The notes below the pieces were generated by a model. That model was given only the letters and a program-made list of their open reading frames with translations, ran no database searches and had not been told where the DNA came from. A DNA stretch of 64,000 bases, taken from positions 5,704,001 to 5,768,000 of the forward strand of contig JACGWO010000003.1 in NCBI GenBank assembly GCA_034509735.1, written 5' to 3'. Shown one piece after another: positions 30,309-40,310 of this stretch. A program made the position numbers and the translations under genes. Within the stretch, counting starts at the first letter, position 1. Each line of letters begins with the position of its first letter. Origin of the DNA: Sesamum alatum (Eukaryota > Streptophyta > Magnoliopsida > Lamiales > Pedaliaceae).

Positions 30309-31912
30309 AATCCAATTGATCGGACAGGCCCAGAAACCTATAACTCTCAAGTAACTGAGGTATTCTGGGGGCAAAATGCTTTTTTGGTCCCATAATATTA
30401 GGGCATTATTCGTTTTCGTACCACAACTTAGGTAGGTGGCTGTTTTAGTCCCATAAAACACGCTCTTTAGTGTTTTTTGGTCCCATAAAACACGTTTTCA
30501 ATTTTTTTGGACCCAAAAATGACATGATATTTTGGGACCAAAAAACTGAAATTGGGACCAAAAAACTAAAAAACGTGATATTTTGGGACCAAAAAAGCTG
30601 AGAAACGTGTTTTATGGGACTAAAACTGCCACCTACCTAAGTTGTGGTACCAAAACAAATAATCCCCTAGTCTTACGGGACCAAAAAAGCATTTACCCCG
30701 GTTTTCTGGTTATTCCTAGGAGGACTGAAATATAGTCAGTGGAATAATATGATTACAAATGATGTTTGCATTATTCTGCATTAAACCTGCACAAATCAGG
30801 CACCTAGTCTAATTTGTTTTCCACTAGTCCCTTGACGTATGTGGGACCATCCCATGTACTCAAAAACTTTGTAGGATGCAGGCTTGCAAAACCATATCCT
30901 ATATGGCAATTAGATCATGACTATTAGAAAATGCCATGTTTCTCAACTTGGCAACCTTTCAAGTCCATGTCTAGACTGTTTAAGGTAATCTAGTGAAACC
31001 CGATCGAACCAAGTCTAACAAGGTTCAATTTCTCTCTTATCAGAGACCGTTCAACCATGGTCCTTACATGAAGAATTTCACTGAGTGAGAATTCCATTCT
31101 CATGTGGATATTCAAAAACTCATACTAAATACACGCCCCTTCGATCTAATCGAGAGGTTTAATTTTTCAATCGACTTGGTTCACCACTCCAAGTCTAATT
31201 CCCCAAACCTATCCAAGGTCCTTAGAATTGTGAACCTTCTTTTGATGTTGTGTATTCAGTAACCTACGAATGTCTAAATGGATCCAATCCGATAGACTTT
31301 TAGCAAGCCCACTTTGTCCTACAAAGAAGCCTTACAGTCTTTCCATCTCAGAGAGGATTTGTAAGCTAGTCGGCTCCAATTGTCCTCGCTAGACTGTTTG
31401 GATCTTCCAACTTCCTCGTCCTTAACTAAAGGAAAAACCATCCTAGCTTATGGATGCCAAATTCGTAAGTTTATCTTGGTTATCCATTTTAATCATTTGA
31501 TTTGGGGTACTCATAAACAAATTATGGGATAATGTTTAAGGATAATTATGTATCCCACCTAGAAGACGAGAATAGTCATTCTTTGTCAAATAAAGCAATT
31601 TTATTGATCAAACGTATGTCACTAAAAACTGTCAAACAGTACATAAAAACATACTTCGATCATGCCAGGTTACATATTTCCTTTCAAACTCTATCCTAAC
31701 ATGATCCATGCTATGCTAAGCTTAACTAGTCCTTGGTCTTTGCAGCAATGGCCCTGCCATCGCTAAGCCTTAGGACCTGTCTGGGCTTTCTACTCATAAC
31801 CATCTGCAAACTATTCGCAGATTATGATTAACTGGTATCCACTACCAAAGAGTAGAACAATAATTATGTTGGTACTCAATTTAAATGTACCTTCATTAGA
31901 GAGGAGCTTGGG
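30309..31912 (-). pseudogene. E6 pol remnant (integrase and protease)
   Basis: The left edge corresponds to the linker around 7560-7600 of E3 (reverse strand). Past the MITE the integrase C-terminal region is recognisable near 30825-30905, the VENQ region near 31190, the catalytic-core surroundings near 31300-31400, and the LGDGKA segment near 31740-31780. Stops and indels are frequent and I see no usable frame. Confidence 0.68.
30368..30699. mobile_element. MITE, Mutator-like (332 bp)
   Basis: Inverted ends GGGGCAAAATGCTTTTTTGG / GGGGTAAATGCTTTTTTGG continue as long imperfect arms (TAGGTAGGTGGC facing GCCACCTACCTA), so nearly the whole element folds back. It is flanked by a 9-bp duplication, GGTATTCTG (30359-30367) and GGTTTTCTG (30700-30708), one mismatch. 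A 9-bp duplication with long inverted ends is typical of Mutator-like elements. Non-coding, so movement would need a transposase supplied elsewhere. Confidence 0.82.
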
Positions 31913-32125
31913 ACACTCCCTCTTCTAATGTCCCTTTTCATGGCAGTTAATGCACATATCATTTGGAATCTATGACTTTGACTGCCGAACCCTCTTCCTC
32001 TTTCCTTTACCTCCGCCCAGCGGTGTAGCAGGATCACTCGAAGTGCTAGCAACGGCTGATGTTATCTTAGTTTTCTTCCTCTTCCAGCGTCCGACACCCT
32101 TGCCTTTCACTTCTGAGGTCGAAGC
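31913..32125 (-). pseudogene. E6 gag nucleocapsid part
   Basis: The zinc knuckle at 31913-31954 keeps C-x2-C-x4-H-x4-C, but the Trp codon after His is a TAG stop. A Lys-rich linker follows up to 32125, where E7 splits the gene; the rest of gag is at 42306-42896. Confidence 0.78.
32121..32125 (+). repeat. Target-site duplication GAAGC (left, E7)
   Basis: Exact 5-bp match to 42301-42305. Confidence 0.88.
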
Positions 32126-34110
32126 TGAAAGGAATTGTGGATCGTCCCGGGAAAAGCGCGAATGCGGAAGCGCGGTATAATTAAAAAATAAATGCGGAAT
32201 TTAAACATGCTTTTAAATTAAAACACGTTTCAAAGGGTGTGCCTCTAAAATTTCCCGGGCGTTCGGTGTATCTCATGAACGAATAACATAAAATAAATCA
32301 TGGAGGCCATAGGGTTGGAAAATAAAAGAGGACGAAAATCATAAACGAGACCTACCCGTTGTCGTTTTCGTCTTCAACGGCTACACGCGTTGTTCCCCGT
32401 TTTGCACCAAGATCTCGTTCTTGAGACCCTCCAAATCGTGACACACGATCCACCCACGTATCTTGCACGTCGTGCTAGCAACGAACAAGTTAATATGTTG
32501 GAGTGGATGAATCAACAACACGTTATGAATTAACGGTATTGATTCATCAAGTTCTAATGTTCCAAGAACAAGAGAACAAAGAAAATAATTTCTTGGAGTG
32601 TGAGAGAGAGAGAGAGGGCGGACGAGATGGAGGGAGAGAGAGCCGAGTGTGTGTGTGTGTTGTGTGTGTTGGAATTTCATCATTAGTCAACTTGTAGGAT
32701 GCTAGGGGTTTATATAGAAGAGGAGTTTAATCCTCTTTAAACTCTTCTTTTAAGAACTCTAATTTGACTAGGATTTTGACCTAGTCAAAGTCCTAGTCAA
32801 AGTAGTGTTTTGACCTAGTCAAAACAATCCTAGCCATCCATCTCTCCCATTGATCTCAACCGTTGATTTAATTTAATTTAATGGAATATTTAAAAACCTA
32901 TTTAAATATTTCCAAGAGGCTAAAATAAATATAAATATTATTTAAGCCCATTAAATAAATCCCTTTGATAAATCTAATTTATCAATTTAATTCCTTATAT
33001 CTAATAGAAGGAATTATTCTCCAAGAAAAATAAAGGACCCGATTAAATCCAATTTAATCATTCCTTCACCCAATATTTAATTCCTAATTAAATATCTAAA
33101 TGTGTGTGGATAGTGTGTGACTCTTTAGGTTCACCTTTCAGCTAGACTTGGTCGGATTCCTAGAATCCTTCCGTTACCATGGGTGGCCATCTAGCAACGG
33201 TCCATGGCACTAGAGACTAGGTGAAATATTCAGGGATGAACATTTAGGCTCTAACAGTACACGTGTCCTTCTGTCTTCGGTCTCATCATTTAGAATCTAG
33301 GGCACGGAAAATGCAGGTACCCATTTTGGACCTAAGTGTTGGTCTGTCCTCACTAAACGCCGCAAGGAATCCTTCCCATCTGTTCAGTCACTGTGGCCAC
33401 AGTTTTAGGGACAAGACCTAGAGTATACATGAGACTCAACTGCTAAAACCTATTGACAGGAGCCAGATCCTTTCTTGGAAACTACTGTCACTTTGCACAC
33501 CAGAACTGCACTAGACATGGCTTATGACTACCAAAGAGAATTCTGGCAATCTCTCACCATATCTAAGATACAGCTCTGATGTACAGGTAAACTCAGCAAT
33601 TCCTCAAGTCAAAGGACTTGACCTGTACCGTTGGAACCGGGAATACACGTCATACCTTGCTGACCATACTCAAGGTCCTCCGTAAGACGGTTCCTGCGAG
33701 TCACCTCAGTCAGCTGCGTCCTCGCATGCTAACCCACTAACACTGCTTAGACGACCCTCGTCACCCGTTGATGAAACACGACAGCAGGTGCTTAGTGCAA
33801 GTCTCAAATGGAATCCCGGTACCCATTTTCGGGATTCCTTGACTTGGAGATTTCCGGACTGATTCGGGAAGACTGATTCCATGGACCTACCTCCAAGCGT
33901 AGTCCCAGTCCCCGAAATTGATTCTCAGTCCGTGGGCTTTGTTTGCGTAGTGAACAGATATAGAAAACAGATATAAGTGAACACAAACAAAGTAATGCCA
34001 AATGAAATTCACTTCTTTATTCATTAATGATTTATCAAACACCTATAATTGTCTAGACATAGGTTACATATACCCGCCAAAATTGGCTTACATGGTCACC
34101 TATTCTAACA
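32126..34110 (-). repeat. E7 3' LTR (type A, 1,985 bp)
   Basis: TGAAAGGAATTG...TTCTAACA on the + strand. TATA (minus) 32709-32717; W-box cores 32764-32822. Nearly the same as 40311-42300; most differences are single-base indels in homopolymers. Confidence 0.94.
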
Positions 34111-34125
34111 ATCTCCCACTTGACC
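34111..34125 (-). promoter_or_regulatory. Polypurine tract, E7
   Basis: GGTCAAGTGGGAGAT on the minus strand, abutting the 3' LTR. Confidence 0.8.
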
Positions 34126-34171
34126 TTTAAAGCCAATCACCCATATGCTTAATCCCCATCTTCTCAAGATG

Positions 34172-35128
34172 TTACGTATGAGCACTCTGCGACATAGGCT
34201 TTGTCAGCGGGTCTGCTGTGTTGTCTGCTGAGTTGACTCGGTCCATCCGAACGTCACCTCTTCCTACCATTTCTCTAAGAAGATGGTAGCGTCTAAGAAT
34301 GTGTTTGGAACGGTGATGAGATCTCGGTTCCTTTGCTTGCGCTATTGCACCGTTGTTATCACAGAAGATGACAACGGGCTCGGCGATGCTAGGCACCACA
34401 CCCAACTCTTGGATGTAGTTTCTCATCCAAACCGCTTCCTTAGCAGCTTCTGAAGCTGCTATGTATTCAGCCTCAGTGGTGGAGTCAGCAGTGGTTGCTT
34501 GCTTGGAACTTTTCCAAGCCACTACTCCTCCGTTGAGCTTGAATACATATCCTGATTGAGACTTGGCATCATCGTCATCAGACTGGAAGCTAGCGTCGCT
34601 AAAGCCTTCCAGAATAAGTTCTCCATTGCCATAGACCAAGAACATTTCCTTAGTCCTCCTAAGGTACTTAAGGATGCCCTTAACGGCATTCCAATGTGCC
34701 TCTCCTGCACAGGACTGATATCTGCTTGTCACGCTCAAAGCGTATGCAATGTCAGGCCTGGTGCAATGGACCGCATATTGGATGCTACCTACGGCAGAAG
34801 CATAGGGGATGACTTTCATCTTTTCAAGTTCCTCATCAGTCTGCGGGGACTGCTTCTTGGATAACTTGATCCCATGCCTCATTGGAAGGAATCCTCGTTT
34901 GGAGTTGTCCATTCGATATCTCTTTAGGACTTTCTCCATATACGAGTTTTGGGTGAGCCCTAACATCCTTTTAGATCTGTCCCTGACAATCTGGATGCCT
35001 AGGATGTAGGAGGCTTCACCCAAGTCCTTCATGGAAAACTTGGTTGACAACCATGCTTTTGTGTTTCCTAACATTCTGACGTCATTACCAATGAGAGGAA
35101 TGTCATCCACGTAAAGCACTAGGAACAT
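34172..35128 (-). pseudogene. E7 pol: RT catalytic part and RNase H
   Basis: 318 codons open. RT box YVDD (residues 7-10) followed by IPLIG where other copies have ILLIG; then FSMKDLGEASYILGI and RGFLPMRHGIKLSKK. RNase H residues are in SDASF, ADSTTEAEYIAAS and FCDNNGAIAQ. The C-terminal ADPLTKPMSQSAHT ends at a stop 14 codons before the usual end. RNase H degrades the RNA strand of the hybrid. Confidence 0.87.
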
Positions 35129-35248
35129 TATAGAGCTCCCACTGACCTTCTTGTATACACAAGGGTCGGATTCATTTTTGATGAAGTCATATCCCCGTAT
35201 TACTTCATCAAATCGAATGTTCCAACTTCGGGATGCTTGTTTGAGGCC

Positions 35249-35917
35249 CTAGATGGACTTCTGGAGACGACAGACCTTTTGTTCTTCTCCAGTGACCGTG
35301 AAACCCTCCGGCTGATCCATATAGATCTCTTCTTCAATGAAACCGTTGAGGAAGGCCGTTTTCACGTCCATCTGCCATATTTCATAGTCATACCATGCTG
35401 CTATGGCAAGCAGGATCCGAATGGACTTAGCCATGGCTACTGGCTAGTAGGTATCCTCAAAATCGACCCCGGGTCGTTGAGTGTATCCCTTAGCTACAAG
35501 CCTAGCCTTAAAGGTTGTGACTTCTCCATCAACGCCGAGTTTGCGCTTGTAGACCCACTTACAGCCCACTGGCTTAACACTTTTCGGTGGATCTACGAGT
35601 CTCCAAACTTGGTTCTCGCTCATGGAGTCCATTTCGGTCTTCATGGCCTCAAGCCATTTCCCGGAGTCGATGTCAGACATCGCTTCCCCGTATGTCTTAG
35701 GATCGTTATCCAGAAGATCGGTCGCACCTAGAAACCCATATCTCACTGGAGGTCTGGATTCTCTAGTGGACCTACGGAGGACGGGAACGTCAGTGGTGAC
35801 TGTGGGCGCTGACTGTATCGGAGCCGGCGGTTCAGGGGGCCGGGACTGGCCTTTCTTGAGGTTGTCCTTCATGCCTAGCATGTTGGACTTCTCTAGGTTG
35901 GTCGGTCCTCCGTTCAT
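35249..35917 (-). pseudogene. E7 pol: linker and RT N-terminal half
   Basis: Two pieces in one frame, 35444-35917 and 35249-35434, separated by a stop. They carry LRRSTRESRPPVRYGF, NDPKTYGEAMSDIDSGKWLEAMK, KWVYKRKLGVDGEVTTFKAR and the RT motif MDVKTAFLNG. The frame stays in register with 34172-35128 apart from the TAG at 35249. Confidence 0.84.
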
Positions 35918-37190
35918 TAATCCTGAATCCTCTTGGTGAGGTTTCCGCGGCTATTTCTGATGGCTGAGTTCCATCACTTGATTCCTCAAGGATCAGCTCA
36001 TCAGGTTGGATATCCTCTGGGAAGCCTTGCTCCAAGAATACTGCATTCCTTGAAACAAATACCTTTTGTTCCAAAGGGTCATAAAAGTAATAACCCGCAG
36101 TTTCTCTAGGGTATCCAACGAACCTGCATAGGCTAGACCTGGATTCTAGCTTATCTCCCACTAACCTCTTGACGTATGCGGGGCTACCCCACACTCTCAA
36201 GTAGTTGTAGGACGCAGGCTTGCCGTGCCATATCTCATATGGCGTTTGGGTCAATGCACTGGTAGGCGCCAAATTCAACAACTTGGCTGCCGTTTCTAAT
36301 GCATAACCCCAAAACGATAAGGGCAATTTGTTAAAACTCATCATGGACCGAACCATGTCCAACAGGGTTCGGTTCCTCCTTTCAGAGACGCCATTTAACT
36401 GTGGTGTTCCGGGAGGTGTCCATTCCGATATTATACAATTTTCTTTTAGATAATCTAGGAATTCGGCACTAAGGTATTCACCGCCTCGGTCTGACCGTAG
36501 GACTTTAATTTTGCAGTTGGTCTGGTTCTCCATTTCAAGCCTGAATTCTTTAAACCTCTCAAGAGCTTCAGACTTGTACCTCATCAGGTAAACATAACCG
36601 TACCGTGAATGGTCATCGGTGAAGGTTATGAAGTAGGAGAACCCACCTCGGGCCTGCGTCCTTAGTGGTCCACATACGTCTGTATGGACCAAGTCCAACA
36701 GACCTGTGGCAAGCCTGCTTTGTCCTACAAAGGGCTTTTTGGTCATTTTCCCTCTTAGACAAGACTCACAAGTTGGTAGATCACTCAAGTCCCCAACCTC
36801 TAGGTTCTTTGAGTCTACCAACCTTTTCATCCTATCTTGGGATATGTGACCTAGCCTAGCGTGCCACAGACGTGCGTTCCCGTTATTATCTAATTTCCGT
36901 TTGTGTTGAGCGTTAAGAACGAAATTCGTTTGTTGCAAGATATAGAGCCCGTTATGCAATGTACCGAGTAGATGAGCAATTCCACACCTCATCAAATAAA
37001 AGCAATTTTTATTGATTCTGAACTCATAACCACTATTGTCCAACAATGGAATGGAAATGATGTTCTTAATCATACTAGGTACAAAATAAATCTGCTCTAA
37101 TTCTATGCTAATGGTATCACTAATTACTAAAGTGGCGGATCCTACTGCTTCTGCCGAGATGGCCTTGCCATTTCCAAGCTTTAGGATCAT
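35832..37190 (-). pseudogene. E7 pol: integrase (with end of protease)
   Basis: 452 codons open. It begins just after the protease active site (ILKLGNGKAISAEAVGS), then HHCC in WHARLGH and CESC, and the DD35E residues in HTDVCGP, RSDRGGEY and NGVSERRN. The C-terminal region WGSPAYVKRLVGDKLESRSSL and the linker follow. It ends by a +1 shift at the G run 35835-35839. Confidence 0.87.
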
Positions 37191-37201
37191 GTCCCCGCTA
37201 C

Positions 37202-38146
37202 TTAGTTTTCTGCTTCTTTTTTCAGCACCTGCAAATCATTGCAAATGTGAGCTCCACAGCCGGTATCCAATACCCAAGAGGCAGAATTAGTGACCATATT
37301 AACCTCAATCACATATATACCTTGGTTTGAGAAGAGTTTGGGGCACTCTCTCTTCCAATGCCCTTTCTCACGGCAGTTGATACATATGTCATATGCCTTT
37401 GACTGTTGCTTGGAGACAACCTTTCCCTTTCCCGTTGCCTTTCCCCTCTTTGGCAATGGGAACACTCTGAGTGTTCGTAGCTGCTATGACGGCTTTTCCC
37501 TTCCCCTTCTTCTTTTTCCAACGTCCGGCACCCTTGCCTTTCGTCTTGGAAGTTGAAGCACCTCCAAACAATACCGAAGGCGTGGACTTCTTAGTCGTTG
37601 CCTCGTATTGCACCAACATATTGATCAACTCATGAATGCCCTTCTCAAGTGTATTCATGTTATAGTTGACGATAAATTGGTCGAAGGAGGGTGGGAGTGA
37701 CTGAAGGATCACATCTATGTACGTTTCGTTATCGAGACCTGCCTTTAGGTCCTCGAGCTTTTCCACTAGGGTAAGCATTTTAACCCCATGCTCTTGTACA
37801 GAGGATCCTTCTGTCATTTTAGTTCCAAAGAACGCCTTGGTCGCGACATACCTAGTATGCCGGTCTGGGACTGCATAGCAATCCTTAAGGCGAGCCATAA
37901 TGGAAGGGACATCGTCTAGCCTTTCATATGCTACGGACCTTCCGGTTATCCTTATGCCAAGTCTCGAACGTCTCACGTTCTTCTGGCGTGGATCCTTCCG
38001 GTAAGGTCCTAGGGAGAGGCTCGTCCATGACGTAGCCTTGGTTCTCGTAATCTAGGACTATCCTGAGATTGCGCAACCAGTCGTTTGTAATTTGTTCCAT
38101 TGAATTTGTTTGTCTCAAGAATGGTTGATAGTGGGTTCTTAGACAT
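37202..38146 (-). pseudogene. E7 gag and protease N-terminus
   Basis: Gag runs from 38146 in three frames: 37924-38118 (DWLRNLRIVLDYENQGYVM), 37389-37976 (KAFFGTKMTEGSS to KGKGKAVIAATNTQ) and 37202-37465, which carries the knuckle CINCREKGHWKREC and protease WVLDTGCGAH. Each junction is a small indel. Confidence 0.84.
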
Positions 38147-38521
38147 TTTAAAATCTACATTTAGAAAACAACGCGCGATCAGCAGAAAATAAAGACGGTG
38201 GTTTGATGAAATAATTAAATGCTTGGTCTTTAGTCATTTAATCCTCCCACTATTTATACGAAAACACGGTACTCTCAAACGTGATTTTCGGGAAATCCTT
38301 TCCTAGTGGGCTTGGGATCCACAGCGATTTTTCCCATACCCCGCTTTTACGATTCGCATGGAAAAGATCCTGTGGGAGGTATTCCATACCATTCTCGTTC
38401 CACGAGATTCCCAAGATTATTGCCTCACCCTTTTGCATGATCCCGAGGACTCCAAGCGAATCATGCTAATTGGGCGTTAGACCCGACCCAATCGACCGAG
38501 CCATGGACCCACTAGTACCCC

Positions 38522-38615
38522 CACGACTCGTGAGACAGGTAACAGCAGCCCATTTTTCGTTCATGACACAATGCAGCTTCTTTTAAGTACAATAACGTGC
38601 CACGACTCGTGAGAC
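38522..38615 (-). repeat. Paired CACGACTCGTGAGAC repeats, E7 leader
   Basis: Exact copies at 38522-38536 and 38601-38615, 79 bp apart. Confidence 0.78.
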
Positions 38616-39663
38616 CACGCTATTGACCTAAAACAGCTTCCTCACTGTGCCACGGATTGGAAGGCATGGACAAACTCCTAGAGTTCATGTCCACTTTATC
38701 TAGGGTCTAATATTTCAACATTGGTCCAACCAATGTGAGAGTAGTGAATGACCGAGATCTCATAATATATCCATACATTCATCCATAATGCATAAATAAA
38801 ATCCATCCATAGCAGTTATATGATAAATAAAAGCCATTCATCCATCATAATAACCACATGCAAAATTAAAGCCTAGCACGCCCCTGTTTGGATGATCACG
38901 AGCCCGAATCCTATGCGACCCACTGAGCCCGCAGTGAATCTATGGTCAATCTAGGGTTGGTCCTATACTATTACAATAATAGTAACCCAATCATCATGCT
39001 GATGGGCCTTGGTCTCTTTTTCTCTTTCTTCACTTCATGGAAAACGCCAAGGGACCTCCGGTCTGGGCTCTCCATGTGGTCCTTCCTTCTTCTCCACCAA
39101 TTACAAAAAATGGAAACCTCACTCCTAGTCTACTCTCATTACATATTAAAAAGTAGAAACCCCAGCGAAAACCCGGGGGGAATACATAAGGAGGGAGGTA
39201 GAAAGCCTTATTATTCCAAAGGCACTAGAAAGAGAGAGAAGGAGAAAGCAGTTAAAGAGGCACACACGCCCAACAGAAAATTAAACCCATACATCCGGTC
39301 TAGGGCTCGTGATCATCCATTTCCATCCAACACACATAATCACATGATCCAATCACATAATTACAATATACCAATAATTCATGATTTCCAATCATAATAA
39401 TCCAGAACAGAAATAAATGATCATGTGCGCAACGTGTGAAAAATAAAACACAAATATTGGTAATAATAATTTTTATTCTCGTTTTAGGAAAACCTTTCCT
39501 CATTATTTTTAAGTAAAATAACCCCGGGATTCCAAAATCCAATTTATTTTACTCCTAAAATAATGTCTTTAGGAATTTAGGCAAAATTGAACCCAAAAAA
39601 CGAATTTTCAGAATTAATTCAAAATTAAAACTGAAAAGTAAAATAAAAAAGAAATAAAATAAT

Positions 39664-39687
39664 GCTAGGGTTTCAAGAAACCCTAGC
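39664..39687. repeat. Perfect palindrome with telo-box-like arms (E7 leader)
   Basis: GCTAGGGTTTC and GAAACCCTAGC, an 11-bp perfect stem with a 2-nt loop. Confidence 0.82.
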
Positions 39688-40290
39688 TGCAGCAACCCCG
39701 CCGGCCGCCGCCACCAGCAGCAGCGCGGCCGGCCGTGCGCGCAGGGCAGCAGGCCCAGCCTGCCGCCCCTGCGCGCGCGCAAGGCACGCGCGCCCGGCCC
39801 TTGCCTGCGTGCTGCGCGCGCCTGGCCGGCAGCGCGCTGCGCGGCCTGGTGTTCCGGCAGGCCGTCGCGCGCGCAGGCTCCTCTGCCTCGCGCGCGTCGG
39901 CCTGCTGGTCGCCAGCCGCGAGCCTGCGCTGTGCGCAGTGCGCGCGCGCGCAGACGCGCACTAGGCATGCCCGCCGGGCGCGCGCGCGCAGACGCCTCCG
40001 TCTGCGTGCGCGCGCGCCTGGCAGCGTGCCTGGTGCCGTCCGCGCGCGGGCTCTCCGCCCGACAGCCTTCCGCGCGCTGCGCGCGCATGAGCGCGCCTAC
40101 CGGCCCGCGCGCGCGCGCAGACACCCTCGTCTGCCGCGCGCGCGCGGCTGGAGGCGCCCCCTTGCGCGCGCGCTGCCCTGCGCGCGGCCGGCTGGGCGGG
40201 CGCGCGCAGGCTACCCTTGCTTGCGCGCGTCTGCCCTGCCGGCAGCGCTCGGCTGCGCGCGGGCCAGCCTTCCCGGCTGGCCGGCTGTGG
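39686..40290 (-). repeat. GC-rich hairpin array, E7 leader
   Basis: About 600 bp; units include CAGAC-6 nt-GTCTG near 39990 and 40120, CAGGC-7 nt-GCTTG near 40207, and GGCCAGCC-5 nt-GGCTGGCC near 40263-40283. Confidence 0.84.
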
Positions 40291-40310
40291 CGTTTCTCCG
40301 TTTTCAGTTC

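Larger units (their letters stand above)
34127..38146 (-). pseudogene. E7 gag-pol (broken polyprotein gene)
   Basis: The complete gag-PR-IN-RT-RNase H order is present, start at 38144-38146 and normal end at 34127-34129. Visible lesions: a 1-bp T insertion near 38085; a deletion of about 40 bp near 37928; a frameshift in the Lys-rich linker near 37432; two extra T at 37217-37222; one extra G at 35835-35839; stops at 35441-35443 (Ser of YSPVAM) and 35249-35251 (Tyr of SIYGLK); and a stop replacing Gln near the C-terminus (34169-34171). The component frames are listed separately. Confidence 0.88.
38147..40310 (-). other. E7 leader (PBS-deleted)
   Basis: Same layout as the E5 leader, but it ends abruptly at ...TTTTCAGTTC (40310), directly joined to LTR sequence. 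Other copies have about 190 bp here (AT-rich segment plus PBS). No gene seen. Confidence 0.82.

Noticed and set aside
20125..30313. Target-site duplication for E5
   Set aside because: GACTG and AATCC do not match even allowing one change, and shifting the boundaries by a base or two does not help.
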